From the NCBI GenBank assembly GCA_944472135.2, contig OX235266.1, forward strand, positions 13,433,925 through 13,497,924: a stretch of DNA of 64,000 nucleotides, given 5' to 3'. The translations under genes and the position numbers were made by a program. This document shows, one piece after another, positions 34,472 through 46,287 of this stretch (positions are counted from its first letter, which is position 1; every line of letters begins with the position of its first letter). Source of the stretch: Trichobilharzia regenti (lineage: Eukaryota > Platyhelminthes > Trematoda > Strigeidida > Schistosomatidae). The notes beneath the pieces were generated by a model. It had not been told where the DNA came from and did no database searches. It saw only the letters and a list, made by a program, of their open reading frames with translations.

Positions 34472-37400
34472 CTGTGGAAAATGAAAATTTGAGAAATATT
34501 GGTTAGAAGTGAAAGTGTTCGGCAATACAGCATTTGTAACAGAGTCATATATATATATATATGTTGCATCATAATCACAATTCACATGTATGCGAATAAA
34601 ATGAACTTCTTGTGATGATCACAGACCTGCAAAACTTCCAGGATGTAATTCCAGAAGGAAGTGAATATGTTCAGGCGTAAGGCTGCTATTTAATTCAATT
34701 TAAGATTTTCCTGTCGACTGATTGAACCGAAGTGCTCGGCCTAAGGTTGACATATCAGCTTCCTGTGCAGGTGCTACGACAACTTCTGGCCCAAGTGCTC
34801 TAGTAGATGAAGCTTTGGCGTTTGGAATTATGGGCACTGGTTTTGAGCCTCTGTGGAAACATCATCCTTCATTGCGGGATAAAGGTGCATAAGAACGAAA
34901 TGCACTTCACGGAATCCACTGCTTGTCACCAATTCCCCAAGTAAGACTACTAGATAATAGGTAGTTTATATTAGCTAACAAGTGAATTCATGTCATGTGC
35001 TTCGCCTAACTTGGGACTGGTCAGTTGAATACCTGTTCTATTCTATATTTTTAGGTCTCAGTGTAAAATGAAATACGTTTTGGTATAAATATATACTACT
35101 AATTAATTTTGAGTAGTTAAAATATAATGACATAAATAAGTAGTGTTTGCTCGACAGACTAAAGTTTTCTAAACCTTGGATAGCTATTTTGGTACCTACC
35201 AGAGGGGTGCCCGGTTTAATTTAAATAACTCAGAGAAAATCGTTTCACAGCAATGGAATTATGACTAGTAATTCAGGTTGGTTGATTCGAGATCAGGAGT
35301 CTTACATTTCTGTATAAAGGAAAGATCAAACCTAGTTTGATTATTGGATAACTATTATGTAAGGAATCTAACGGGTCCCATTTCCCCCCGGGGGATATTT
35401 ACTGGTTGAGGAAAGATTAGTTGGACAGTAGTCGAGATCGAGTAATAACAGGTTTCGTGTATGATCTTTCCATACGGTAACCAAAATGAAGCACGAATTG
35501 AACCACTGATGATGGCCAATAAACTGATACTTTCGCGATGCTTATTGTTATGTTTATGCACTACTCAGTTAGAGCAAAATTGTCTAAAAAAGAAGCATTT
35601 CTTTCATCACTTTACGGGCTAATAATAACACCCGATTGCTCACAATGTGGTCACTGCAGTGTGATTAGAACCTAAAACTCTAAAGCAGTTATTTTAGTCT
35701 ACGTTTGCATGCGAAACAATCACAAAGCCCACGTTTCTTTCGTCTCTGCAAGCTAAGAAAGTAACCAATGAATTTCAGAGTATACATAAATGGGTATAAT
35801 ATGTTTGTAACAACATAACTCAAATGTTTTTGTTAATTTGACTTACAACAACTCATTTAAAGTGCTGTAAATTGAAACATTGAACAGGTGATAAGGCATG
35901 TTATAAAGTCATATATGTAAGTATAGAAAACCGAAATGTCGCAGTCATATAATACTAGAAATGCTATTAATGTTTCATTCTGGTCTTCCGCTTTGAATAA
36001 ACTATATTCAAGAAGAGAGATTGATTATTGAATCCTGTCTGGTCCATTGACTCTACACCCAACACATGCAATAGAAATGATTCAATGCTAATACCAGAGA
36101 TACGGAAGATATTATCACCAGCAGTCAGTTAAATCAGAGGAGGATAATAAATAATCTTAAAATTCTATCTCAATTCAAGTACAACATAATATTCTAAGAA
36201 GTTACTTATTCATTTTACTATAAAACTCTCGTCCTATTTCCCATCTGATTGTATTTGATGGATAACACTCATGTTATTTTATTATTTCGGAATGTACTTT
36301 TTCTTATATTGATTTTTATTCAAATATGTCTAATCATCAATTTCACTCATGTTAATAAATGAAGCAAGAAAGTTGTGTTAGTGACTTGATATGATTATGG
36401 GTGGCAATAGTTTGTGCTCGAAACGTCATCAGTTAATATTACCGTATAACACTCCACTGTGTGATTAATCAAAATAAAATCTTATCCCTAATGAAGTTAT
36501 ACTCTACCACAGTGCCCAAGTTAAATACTTCTATTAATAAAACGTAGTTTTGTATTGTTAAACATCTTCATAATAAAACTATCACATTTATTTTTCAGAA
36601 GGACGATGAACGCACTTCAGTTAACTGTCAACAGACTTTGGTGTAGAAAGGAGCGAAATGATGTAGGTCAACATCAAACACTAAGGATTATCAGTGGGCC
36701 TGGCTCAAACAACGTGTTTACAACTACACGCCGTATGGGCGAGGATTTCACAGCCAGTCAAGATCAGTAAAGTAAAACAATTTATCCTTCCCTTGAAATC
36801 TCAGTGTGGAATCATAGTGCTTGTAATAAGGAAACAGATTTGACTTTTTTAACATGTAACAGGTGAATAAAGTGTATTTCGAACAGACTATTATGGAATT
36901 TCATAGGTATTAACGCTATTCACATCATGGTGAAGACCGTATGACCGTTCAGAATGGATAAACAACACAAGGAGCTTTGACAACGCAGAGGGAAATTCAG
37001 GTGGATAAGACACTCGCTTGGAAGAAATCCAAGATCTTGGGTGGACCTCGAATGGGTACCGAAGAGTTGTAGCATGAAAGAAGTCATTTGAAATGAAAAA
37101 ATGAGAGTTTGCGGCTTGCTGTTGACCGTGGGTAGAAGTTAAGATAGACAATGAACTGGAACTGTATAGCATCTCAGTGGCACACTCATAGCTCAAGGGT
37201 TAAAAAGTGGCATTTTCATTAACTTACCACAATGTCTTCATTATTCCTCTTTTTTATGTAATAAACATTTGTAAGCTGAATAAATTGCGGATTCATTGAA
37301 ACAATTGTGATAAGAAATATCGTTGGATAAAAGCATGGATATATCATATGAGCATCTCAAACAAACTTCAGACCTTCATTAACAGTTGTCTTTGCTCAAT

Positions 37401-40400
37401 ACTCAAGATCAAATGGCAAGAAAAGATCAGCCAAAAGGATCTCTGGCAATGTGCGAACCAACCAGAAACCGATTGTGAAACAAGCCATCGCTCGAGTGGA
37501 ACCCGAAAGGGAAGCGGTGAGTTGGTCGTCAGTGCAAGAGTGACTTGAAGGAGGTGACGTGAAGAGGAGATGAAAGCATATGGGGAGACGTGGAGCGCGG
37601 TGAAAAAGTTGGCAGAAAACAGAAGGCAATGGAGATGTGCAGCTGAAGCCCTATGTTCCTCTAGGAACTAAAGGATATAATAATATCATATGAGCGACTT
37701 ATATTCGGTATTGTGTTCATTACTCAATGTCAATGCATAATATTTCAGGAAAAAGCGTACGAAGGTGGTATCCAACCACACTAGAATGTATAACCTACAT
37801 ATAATGCAGTTATTCAAATAAAACGAACTTAAAAGGCAAAGGTAGGAAAGAAGCTGCCATTCGCAGGCTTCAGACCAACACCATGATAAATTAAACTGAG
37901 AAGAAACGAACACCGTGGAGCATATGTTCGACCAACCACCAAGAAATCCAGTTAGTAAACTAGAAAAGCTTGAAATATCATCAGCCAGAGTGTTGGTGTA
38001 CACGCTGTAGAATCATGTCACAAAACTGCTTTTGAGAAAATTGAAATCATCATCCAGAAATATTTCAGCAGTCACAAAGAATGTCTAATATCATCAGAAA
38101 CACTTCATTTCACCAAATGGAACCCGAATTGTCTGAATAGGAATGATGGACTAAAAGAGAATTTGACCTGGTTACAACGCCCTCACCCTCTCCCATGAAA
38201 TGACAGAATCAATGCGAATGTGAAAAGTAATTTCATTATTTAAGCATCCTCTGCTTTTATAATTTTATACACCTATGAAATTCAACAATCTACACCTGGT
38301 TTTGTTATCTTTACCATTTGGCCAACTTGACAACACCATAAAATTGACCCCATGTTGAGGAATGATTATTAAGTTGTTATATATATATTCTGAGATTTTG
38401 CAAATTCTGGTTTATTGATACTACTTTGATAAAGCTATTAGCAGCAGAATTAAATAGAGACACGTCATTAAAAAAACAACAATATCGTTTTGTTTTTCAT
38501 TCATTCGAAAATACGAAAACCTTTATTACTGACTTCTGGATGGAATCTCTGAGTGGATACTAATTCTTTCAATTTGCCATTATGCCTTACTGAGGCGTGC
38601 TTAGTGGCTTGAAACCTAGATCTAGGGTATCGAGCCAGTTCTATATGACAGTCATAATCCCTTTTCCGGTTAATATACAATAAATACTTTTTTAGTTTGT
38701 TAAAACAGGGTCACCATTAAATCAAAACAAGGCTTGGTAATACTTTTGTCGGAGACTTACCCGAGCCATTCCCAGAGAGACCTTAAATCATGAAAGGTTT
38801 TCAATGAAACAAAAAAGTAACGAATACTTTCATTCTTAACTTAGCATAGAAATCCTAGGATCAGGAAATACCTAATTCAGGGACTGATCACTTCATAGCG
38901 TTTGCCGAAACTGTTATGTACTCGTCGCTAAATTGTTATGGACTGGTCGAGAATTTAATAGTCCTGACGCAAGAAGGCGGAAATCAGAAGACCACCAGGT
39001 TTGCGATGATACTTCTATTGTCCAAACACAAGGAGAAGCATTAAGTGGTATCACACCAAAGTGGTAAGTAAGTAAAGTAGTTCACACAAATTGTGTATGC
39101 GAAATATATATGAATGTTCAGACAAGGGTGTGAACAAATCAATAGACAGTCTTAACATGAATGGCGAATTATAACGAAGTATCGATCCATATATACATAG
39201 CGAAATATAGCAGACATGTCAACAACCAAACATATAATATGGATATATGTCACCAAGCAACGGACTGTCAACAAACACTCATATTATATATAATATAAGG
39301 GGAATATACATTGTTAAAGGAGACAGGTTCACACAAATGAAATGGTCACAGACTAAGCGAGTAAACAGAAAGAGAGACCAACATACACACACACACACAT
39401 AAATATATATATGTGGATACATATCAGAAGCATATATTCCAAAGCTCAATTGTATACAGTATCGATGGCCAAAATAATTCACTGGTTCCCCAGACTGCAT
39501 AATAGTTGAAGAAAACATACCAAACATGGTAATTCCGGTTATTCGAAAAAAAAATTTACCCAAAATCCAGTCTTCATAAACTGAAATGGGTGTTTAAAAA
39601 TTAACTGAAAAGTCTGATAACTATTCATTCTATAAATCTTTCTGTCATCTCGCATTGCTAATCCACCAATAAACTACGTCTGAGGGCATGTAAGGAGATG
39701 TAGTAAGCTTCTATTGTTTCGCAAAAGCTTCTGTAAGTGTTTATCATATTCTTCATACATTTATTCCCCTTGGTGAACTTGAATATAACAGGAGGAACAG
39801 TGGGGTTTGTGTAGAATAATATGTAACCATCATTGTTTATTTCGTTGCCTTCTCACCGGCTTATCAGCTGCTTACAGCCTAAATAAATTATGGCGTGTCT
39901 GTACAGAAAAGTTTTAACACACTTGCAAATTTTTCATGATGTAATTTGACAGAAGGTTCTGTAATTAGTGAACAGTGATCAAAAAATTATGCTTATACAG
40001 TTTTTACCCAGGCAGTTCAAGTTTAAACAACAACAAAAAATTATGCATAGAATGGTAAAGGAATTACGTCATAAAGATAAGCGAGGCGTAAGATACTGAG
40101 TGGCTAATATATTAGGTAACAATGAACTGAGTTTAACTCAAATCGCAGAAACAAGCGACCAGCAAAATTAAACTCTGTCAAGGGGTTGAGGTTAAAGCCA
40201 AAGATTACGTTGTCAAATGAAAGGAAGAATACAGACATCCAACTACCAAGATGGGCAAGGAAAGACTAAATTACTGCCCCTTTTTCTAAACGCATAAATC
40301 TGGTTCTAAGTATCTGATACAAATTATTTCGGCACACTTGGAGAGAATCGAGCTCCTTTGTCTTTTGATAATTTTTAGGGGTTTTCACGATTTCCATCTT

Positions 40401-43400
40401 ATGACTCTTATCTAGGTGAGGTCTAGTAATAGCGTTGTTATAAGAGTTTGTTCCCTTGAAACATGAGATTTTCGACACTGTTATGTACTAGTTTTCCCCG
40501 TCGCCAAATTGTTATGTACTCGTCGCTAAGTTATTGTTATGGACTGGTCGAGAAACTAATAGTCCTGACGCGAGAAGGCGGAAATCAGAAGACCACTAGG
40601 TTTGCGATGATACTTCTATTGTCCAAACACAAGGAGACGAAAATAAATGGTCTCACACCAAAGTGGTAAGTAAGTAAAGTAGTTCACACAGAATGTGTGA
40701 ACGAAATATATATATATAATAAAATATATATAGCAGACATGTCAAACAACCATATATGGATATATGTCACTAAGCAACGGACTGTCAACAAACACTCATA
40801 TTATATATAATATAAATGGAATATACATTGTTAAAGCAGACAGGTTCATACAAGTGAAATGGTCACAGACTAAGCGAGCAAACAGAAAGAGAGACCAACA
40901 TACACACACACACATAAATATATATATGTGGATACATATCAGACACATTCTCAGGAAATCAGAGTTGTGCAGTTTTTTCTGTTGTCCTAATGTAAGTGTT
41001 CCCGCAGACACATATAAATTTTGTAAACACAGTTGGAGTTGTAATGGGAAGAGTATCTGTTTAGGTTTGATTACACAGAACAGCATACTGCTCCCTGGAA
41101 GGGAACCAACTTAGCTGCAAGATAGACTATGACTAGTGTCGTACTCAGCCTTCTGTTGACCACTACTACTTCTTTGCCATAGTATGCAAACATTTATTTT
41201 GTTTGAACTTGAGCTGCCTGTGTAAAAATCTATATAAGCACAATTTTCTGAGTACTGTTCATTAAGTATAGAGCCTCGTGTAAACTGAAATCATGAAAAA
41301 ATTGCAAGTGTGTTAAAACTTTTCTGTACATAAACCCACCTCATCATTTATTTAGGCTGTAAGCAGCTGATGAGCTGATGAGAAGGCAACGAAATAAACA
41401 ATAGTGGTACCATATTATTCTGCATAGACCTCCGCTTTTGTTCTGTCTCTATTCAGTTTAATATATTCAAATCCTGACTTCAATAATAGTACCCTCAGTC
41501 ACATTCACTGATAAACTTGAATAACTGAAGGTAACTGCAAATGGCAGGCGTCTGAACTACAATAGCTTCAATCGCCCGCCTAAGCTACTGTATGTGTCCT
41601 TTAAGAGGCCATACTAGAGAGCAGAAAAGCTTACTTTAAAAAACACAACAGAAAATCCACGTAATCATGTTACGGAATAAACACATTGAATCATAGGAAT
41701 TATTAAAAAGACAGTTGCATGTTATTTTTAAGTTTTTCTTAATCCCTCCTATTTACACTACCATATTTTCATATCCAAACTGGCTGTTATTTCTACATAT
41801 TCAATCCCTGACTGCATAAACAATCATTCGTCACATTAATTATGATCCCACTAGACTTTTTATCCAAACATCCTGTCTATTTTTGTTATTTCTACATCTC
41901 TAACCCTGAAGCGTCGGTGGTATAGCGATTAGGACACTCGCCGACCATGCATATGGTCCGGGGCTCGGTCCCCGGCCGGCGCACTCCTTTACCTCACTGA
42001 CCCAGAAATAATGCTGGTAAAGAGGAACGGTTGGGCATGAAATTAGCAACCCCATCCTGTAAAAATTAAACACTGCTACAGAAACTTCAAGCCATTAGCT
42101 TGGAGCCCTATGTTCCATTGGGAACGTGAAGGAAAAGTTATTATTATTATTAACCCCGAATTGCATAGTATGTCAACCTTCTCAGTAATTATGATGCTAC
42201 TTTGTTTGAGTTTTATCCATTCCCCTCATTTTTATTATGGCATGTTAATTCCTAATTGTAATTTTTTTAATTTGACCCTTAACCGTAAAATTATTCTGAA
42301 ACTTTCCTACCCATTTATTTTAAATACATGAATGTACAGCCTACTTGATGACTTCGTCGAAAAGAAACTATTTTTCGCTTCAACCGCATTTTTAGTAGTC
42401 AAATTAAACAATAAACATGCGAAAAGATTATTAGAGGACCACTTTCAGCATAGCAGAGGAAAGAGAGAGTAAATTTCCCGTTGAGAAGTAACACAGGTGT
42501 TCAGTAAGTTAAGAATTACAAGCAAGAAGCTTAGAGAAATCAGTGTCACACTGATGAAAAGGAGCCTTCAGTTTGATAAATTCTTTAATAACCAACTAGT
42601 TCGATTGCTTGGTTGAACCTGAAAGAAAGTACAACTCCACCAGCGTCCATGAAGTTACTTGTAGTTCGTCTTATTAGTCAGTAAATTAATTATTTCTTAA
42701 TAAAGTGTACCATGATTTTAAAATCAATCTGCGTACTTACTTGCTAGTTCGTGGTGAATTCTCAACTGGACAGTTTAATAGAAAATCAAATTGCATTAGA
42801 AGTTCAAAATGCAACATGGAACAAGATGAAGCATTGAGCACATCATTATACCATTCAAAGGTTGATACCAAGATGTAACTTACTGATCAACGACACTGAG
42901 TCAGCCTGGCATTCCATATTTCCATAAGATGAGGTCACATCCCACTGAATTTACCAATTTTTGAATGTACATGTGATCAAATATACACACGGGGGCATAT
43001 CGACCTCTGCAAGTAAAGTCTGGCTTCAGATCATATTCCTAAATGGCTTAAGAAGCAAACAAAATCCCAAGAACTCAATAATGGTGAGAACAGTATATCT
43101 AGCTCCTCTATTGCGAAATATATTATACAGATGGGACATGAAATTCATGTTTTCGCACGCTTTTTAAACCTATCTTAAGAAGGTGTTTGGGTGAGGGCGT
43201 GTCCTAAAGTTTGTGGAGGCCCCAGCTACCGATTAGGAAGTTCATATCATCTGTATGATTTCACAAACCTTGCTTGATAAAATTTATTTTGATACCAACC
43301 AGGTTGGATGTACTATTACCTCCCTTCTTTGGTTTAGTGATATTCATTGTTATTTTCACCTTTAATATGTCCTTTTTACTTGACCTAGGTCTATTTCCTA

Positions 43401-45634
43401 GCCTCTTAACTCTTTAATAATTTCTAATGTGTATTCCTATGACACGCCCGTGAAGTGTGATCAGATTGTTTGAAACGTGTTGCGCAAATACATTACACAC
43501 ACACGTGATTCAGACAAATTACGTCTGCTTATTGCTTTGTCTAAATTCATAAAGGTAACTAACTGTTTCCGTGTTGTGTAGCGGAAATCACATTTGATAA
43601 GGTTTAACAAAAATTGGAGTCGAACTTGTCGTTTTCAGTTTGTACAGTCTGAGGTGAAAATCCTGATTAAAATGGAAGTTTTTAATCATGAGCTGACATC
43701 AGTTAGAGAACCACTGGAAAACCTGAGAGTACTGGACAGCTGTTTCGTCCTAGTTCGGGACTCCTCAGCAGTACGCACCCACCGGGATTCGAACCCAGGA
43801 CCTTCTGGTTACAAGGCGAGCTCATAGACCATTGAGCCACCGGGACCCGATCCAATGGTCCTTGAATTCTAACTTCTGCCAGTTCACGACATAGCGCGAC
43901 CATTAGATCGGGTCCCAGTGGCTCAATGGTCTACGAGCTCGCCTTGTAACCAGAAGGTCCTGGGTTCGAATCCCGGTGGGTGCGTACTGCTGAGGAGTCC
44001 CAAACTAGGACGAAACAGCTGTCCAGTACTCTCAGGTTTTCCAGTGGTTCTCTAACTGATGTCAGCTCATGATTAAATCCTCCATGCAATCAAACAAAAT
44101 CCCTACAACAAACCAATACTTAAAATGGAAGTGTTTGAGATCACAAAACGTGCATTAGGATATCACTAACGGCAATGAAGTAAGCAAGCATAGATTGGCG
44201 ATGTCTGTCACAACTCTCTCTGTGTGCAGTTGTGTTATGCATTAGCAAATTCATAAGCAACATTATCATAGACACTTGGTATTATTAATCAGAATCAAAG
44301 TGGCGTGTTCAGTTGGTTAAATATTTGAACCAAATGTGTGACAATATGAAAGTTATTAACAAAGAAACATAAAGATACCTGGTATGCTTAGCGTGTACTG
44401 ACTAACCTACATCTTTCTATAATTCCCCACTCTCGTTTTTTTAATGGCTCTTTATATTTCATTATTCAGAGATTGTTTTAAGCCATCCCAATCAGATAAC
44501 AGCTTATGAATACTCAGTTCTCAGAATCATACATGAAGTTTCTCCATAAAATAGGATCTATCACTGCTTTGGAATTGCATATGTCATCAAAATATACATA
44601 ATTTGGATAGAGGATTTCATCATGAGCTGACATCTGTCAGAGGACCATTGGAAAACTAGTTTGGAGAACCGGGAAGCTGTTTCGTCCGCCTAATTTGAGA
44701 CTCTTAAACACAAGGCACCCACACCGCGGAGTTCCATTCCAGGACCTTCTGGTTAAAAGGCGACCATTAAGCCACTGCGACCCAATCCAATGGCTGGCCT
44801 CCATGAATTCCTACTTCTACCAATTGATGACAAAGCGTGGTCAGTGTTTATCCACACACTACACCTGCTGCACCTTGCTGGACACGATGTCCCACCGGAA
44901 CCACAGATAACTACCTACTCGAAGGGTGTCAGTAGCTAGTGAGCCTCTCGAACTCCTCTTGGTGCGCATTAATGAAGAGTCCTAGACTGGGACGAAGCAG
45001 CTTTTAATTACTCCCAGGTTTTTTAATGGTTCTTAAAATCGATGTCAGCCCATGATGAAATCCTGTTTTCAATCAATTAAATCCCCACAAACTAATGCTT
45101 GACTGTACTCATTTTATAATTGATACAGCATATTATAATCGAGAGGCTGCTGATTTTCTCATAAATACGTTTTCTGACATGGATAGTTGAACTGCTTAGC
45201 TTTCATTACCTCTTCGGAAAGAAATTGTCCATGATAACTTCAAGATAAAATGAGCTTTCTGAATTCCGCTTCAGTTCGATAACGATCTTAAAATTCACAA
45301 CTTGACTAAAAACAAAAATGAGAAGTCAATTAACGACGTTCAAGTTCATCAGGACAGGCGGTTATTCCATTCATAGAAAAAAGGGACATGTTCACTTAAT
45401 GAAATTATTCAAAAGGATGCTACCATGTAAGACATTGAAAGCTTTATCCATAAACTAATTACCTTAGGGAACGTAACTACACTAGAAACATCAAATCATT
45501 TCTGCATAAGCTGTATAAGTATGCAAGATTATTTCAAGTGCAATATGAAACTCACCTAGTTCTTCTCCATCAATACTAAGCATTAAAATGTGTAGGACAT
45601 GTAGAACAAACGAGAGAAGAATAGCTGATCTCAT
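34441..45634 (-). CDS. micro-exon gene (MEG-like), unit 1
   Basis: Five coding exons, minus strand: 45634-45556 (79 nt), 42765-42741 (25), 37248-37228 (21), 35864-35847 (18), 34471-34441 (31, ending TGA). The join is 174 nt with no internal stop: 57 residues. The first exon encodes a signal peptide (MRSAILLSFVLHVLHIL...); the rest gives small hydrophilic blocks VENSPRTS, KGIMKTL, CTLNEL, FGGYLGMREN. Donors are GTGAGT, GTAAGT, GTAAGT and GTAAGT. It is paralogous to unit 2 (53.0-59.95 kb) along promoter, intron flanks and 3' end. A small secreted peptide with signal exon plus tiny exons is the MEG plan of schistosomes; no specific MEG number is claimed. The exon corresponding to unit 2 exon 2 has lost its donor here. 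Introns host a solo LTR, a PLE, a SINE and fold-back elements. Transcript evidence is needed for certainty about the smallest exons. Confidence 0.6.
34780..34930 (+). repeat. Smalpha-like SINE remnant with deleted hammerhead
   Basis: Promoter-like head (GCCCAAGTGCTC...GCTTTGGCGTTTGG) followed by the ribozyme's 3' half ACGAAATGCACTTCACGGAA and CCACTGCTTGTCACC. The CTGANGA core and stem II are deleted. Confidence 0.5.
35847..35864 (-). CDS. MEG unit 1 micro-exon, 18 nt
   Basis: Acceptor GTTTCAATTTACAG, donor GTAAGT. Only phase 2 is open, giving TLNEL, which matches the phase left by the 21-nt exon. Confidence 0.5.
36000..36540 (-). pseudogene. PLE terminal-repeat relic
   Basis: CTTGATATGATTATGGGTGG ... 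AATAAAATCTTATCC matches the right terminal block of the PLE at 10.56-10.68 kb. The preceding 36060-36110 resembles its internal region. No coding frame. Confidence 0.45.
36950..37195 (+). pseudogene. RTE-like coding-end relic
   Basis: Reads GKFRWIRHSLGRNP then WVDLEWVPKS, a degenerate form of the WRWIGHSLRR...W.P.G block of RTE elements. Inserted in a unit 1 intron. Confidence 0.45.
37228..37248 (-). CDS. MEG unit 1 micro-exon, 21 nt
   Basis: Donor GTAAGTT. The acceptor AG follows an A-rich rather than pyrimidine-rich tract, so the left boundary is the weakest in the model. Phase 2 in and out; reads KGIMKTL with the preceding two bases. Counterpart at 54565-54585. Confidence 0.45.
37345..37680 (+). 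pseudogene. RTE 3' end fragment
   Basis: LQTFINSCLCSILKIKWQEKI, then after an internal deletion GTGGAACCCGAAAGGGAAGC and the tail GCCCTATGTTCCTCTAGG, ending in ATAATAATA. Close to 63.72-64.0 kb, and at the tail to 14.2 kb. Confidence 0.65.
38912..39426 (+). mobile_element. solo LTR, copy 1
   Basis: TGTTATGTACTCGTCGC ... GTGGATACATATCA, 515 bp, flanked by GAAAC (38907-38911) and GAAGC (39427-39431), a 5-bp duplication with one change. Contains (CA)n and TATA-rich stretches. The internal retroelement is absent. Confidence 0.75.
39770..41460 (-). pseudogene. Penelope-like element with inverted tails, split by a solo LTR
   Basis: The minus strand carries the same nuclease/C-terminal region as the plus-strand PLE at 2.9-3.4 kb (tail 39770-40260, coding remnants 40260-40478 and 40942-41120). 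A second copy of the tail lies in plus orientation at 41130-41450, so the coding part is flanked by inverted tail repeats. Multiple stops. Confidence 0.6.
40479..40941 (+). mobile_element. solo LTR, copy 2, nested in the PLE
   Basis: 463 bp with TG...CA ends, flanked by perfect 5-bp duplications GACAC (40474-40478 and 40942-40946). Interrupts the GIY-YIG part of the surrounding PLE, so it is younger than it. Confidence 0.8.
41911..42150 (+). mobile_element. tRNA-headed SINE with RTE body and tail, copy 1
   Basis: Head 41911-41982 folds as a tRNA-like structure: GCGTCGG pairs with CCGGCGC, with an A-box-like TGGTATAGCGATTAGG and a B-box-like GGCTCGGTCCC. The body (42010-42092) aligns with the RTE 5' untranslated region at 11.07-11.15 kb, sharing GCTACAGAAACTTCAA. 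The tail GCCCTATGTTCCATTGGGAA plus (TTA)n matches the RTE 3' end. Flanking 10-bp repeats TAACCCTGAA/TAACCCCGAA differ once. Confidence 0.75.
42741..42765 (-). CDS. MEG unit 1 micro-exon, 25 nt
   Basis: Acceptor AACTGTCCAG, donor GTAAGT. Phase 1 in, phase 2 out; reads VENSPRTS. Aligned in position and length with 57276-57300. Confidence 0.55.
43729..43774 (-). ncRNA. hammerhead ribozyme, type I, minus strand
   Basis: Stem I GTACTG/CAGTAC, core CTGAGGA (CUGANGA), stem II GTCC/GGAC with loop CGAACTA, GAAA box, a minimal stem III ACAGCTGT (two pairs closed by AGCT) and cleavage site GTC. All conserved core positions match the hammerhead consensus. The two-base-pair stem III suggests activity as a dimer, as proposed for hammerheads of Penelope-like elements. 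Confidence 0.8.
43984..44029 (+). ncRNA. hammerhead ribozyme, type I, plus strand
   Basis: Same 46-nt design as the minus-strand ribozyme: stem I 43984-43989 with 44024-44029, core CTGAGGA 43990-43996, stem II 43997-44000 with 44008-44011, GAAA 44012-44015, predicted cleavage after C44023. Only the stem II loop differs (CAAACTA). Confidence 0.82.
44195..44225 (-). pseudogene. decayed micro-exon in unit 1 (equivalent of unit 2 exon 2)
   Basis: Aligned to 58403-58423 by the flanking TATGCATTAG intron sequence. An acceptor-like CACACAG is kept but the donor position reads CCAATC instead of GTAAGA, so the exon would be skipped; the frame is unaffected because neighbours are in phase 1. Confidence 0.35.
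44612..45105. repeat. fold-back element, copy 10
   Basis: Full layout with both termini (GATTTCATCATGAGCTGACA; CCATGATGAAATCCTG), decayed ribozymes in both arms (TTTCGTCCGCCTAATTTGAG at left; AGTCCTAGACTGGGACGAAG at right) and the central block. The right arm's tRNA-like unit is deleted. Confidence 0.6.
45556..45634 (-). CDS. MEG unit 1 exon 1 (signal peptide)
   Basis: ATG at 45634-45632, 26 codons plus 1 nt, donor G|GTGAGT (45555-45550). Basic start MRSA, hydrophobic core to about residue 19, then SIDGEEL. Confidence 0.7.
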
Positions 45635-46165
45635 CCTCTCTAGTCAACTGATACTAAAATGTTTTGAAAAACACAAGTTTGAAATATTTATGTGAAGGCA
45701 AGACACGAGGCGGACAGTTTGAGTTTGTTCATCAGTGTTTGAAATATGTCTCTCAAGAATCCGATCAAACAACACAGTGAAATGCATAGATCAGAGGCAG
45801 GGGTGTGAACATATATTTGATATAATCTTATATGGTTTCTTTACACAAATATCGAACGTTGATATTGATTTTAATAGGTAGAAAGTAAGGGTTACAGTTA
45901 TTTCGAAACATTTTGTTTCATAGGGTAACGCCTATGTGTGTATGCATCAAGGAACGTCGACATACAACTACTAAATTAAGGTATACACCCACTGTCAGTC
46001 AGACTGAAGAAACTAACAAACAGGGCACAAAACTGTTGGTATTTTTAAGTCATGTACAAAATGTCTGTACATTAATATCAATCACAGGGGGGTCGGTTAC
46101 CAGTATCATGTATATGATCAGAAGTACTAATATTGGTTCAAGTCTGTCGATTCAGTTTACAGCGT
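45635..46165 (-). promoter_or_regulatory. conserved promoter region of MEG unit 1
   Basis: Aligns with 59951-60480 upstream of unit 2. Shared landmarks: a CATAAA/TATAAA box 53-54 nt before the ATG (45687-45691 region here), GAGAGACATATTTCAAACA, TTCACACCCCT.CCTCT, and GGGTAACGCCTATG read on the plus strand at 45923-45936, 289 nt from the ATG (291 nt in unit 2). Confidence 0.55.
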
Positions 46166-46287
46166 TGTCACCCTACTAGTAGTATGACTGTCATCAAGCA
46201 CTTCTCGAATCTATAAACTCAGGTTGACATGTTGGCTTCTTGTACAGATGCTTCGACGATGTTTTTTTATGTGCAATGAAGTTAGTT

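Larger units (their letters stand above)
43680..44119. mobile_element. fold-back element, copies 8/9: two intact hammerheads in opposite orientation
   Basis: Flanked by perfect 13-bp duplications TTAAAATGGAAGT (43667-43679, 44120-44132). Two arms of about 190 bp are near-perfect reverse complements around a short centre (about 43858-43900). Each arm holds a tRNA-like unit (B box GGTTCGAATCC), a 46-nt hammerhead and the family terminus ATGTCAGCTCATGATTAAA. The right end carries the longer terminus ending CCCTACAACAAACCAATAC. Youngest copy in the window, lying in the unit 1 intron. Confidence 0.85.

Noticed and set aside
34548..34561. Functional significance of the (AT)n tract
   Set aside because: An ordinary microsatellite of seven units; similar AT and CA tracts occur in the solo LTRs.
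41911..41982. Genuine tRNA gene
   Set aside because: The acceptor stem and B box are good, but the anticodon arm folds as GACCAT/ATGGTC with a 4-nt loop and the unit is the head of a flanked SINE.
43894..43984. tRNA gene with cloverleaf around CCTTGTAACCAGAAGG
   Set aside because: The anticodon loop would have 8 nt and the unit recurs in every fold-back element, so it is a tRNA-derived module.
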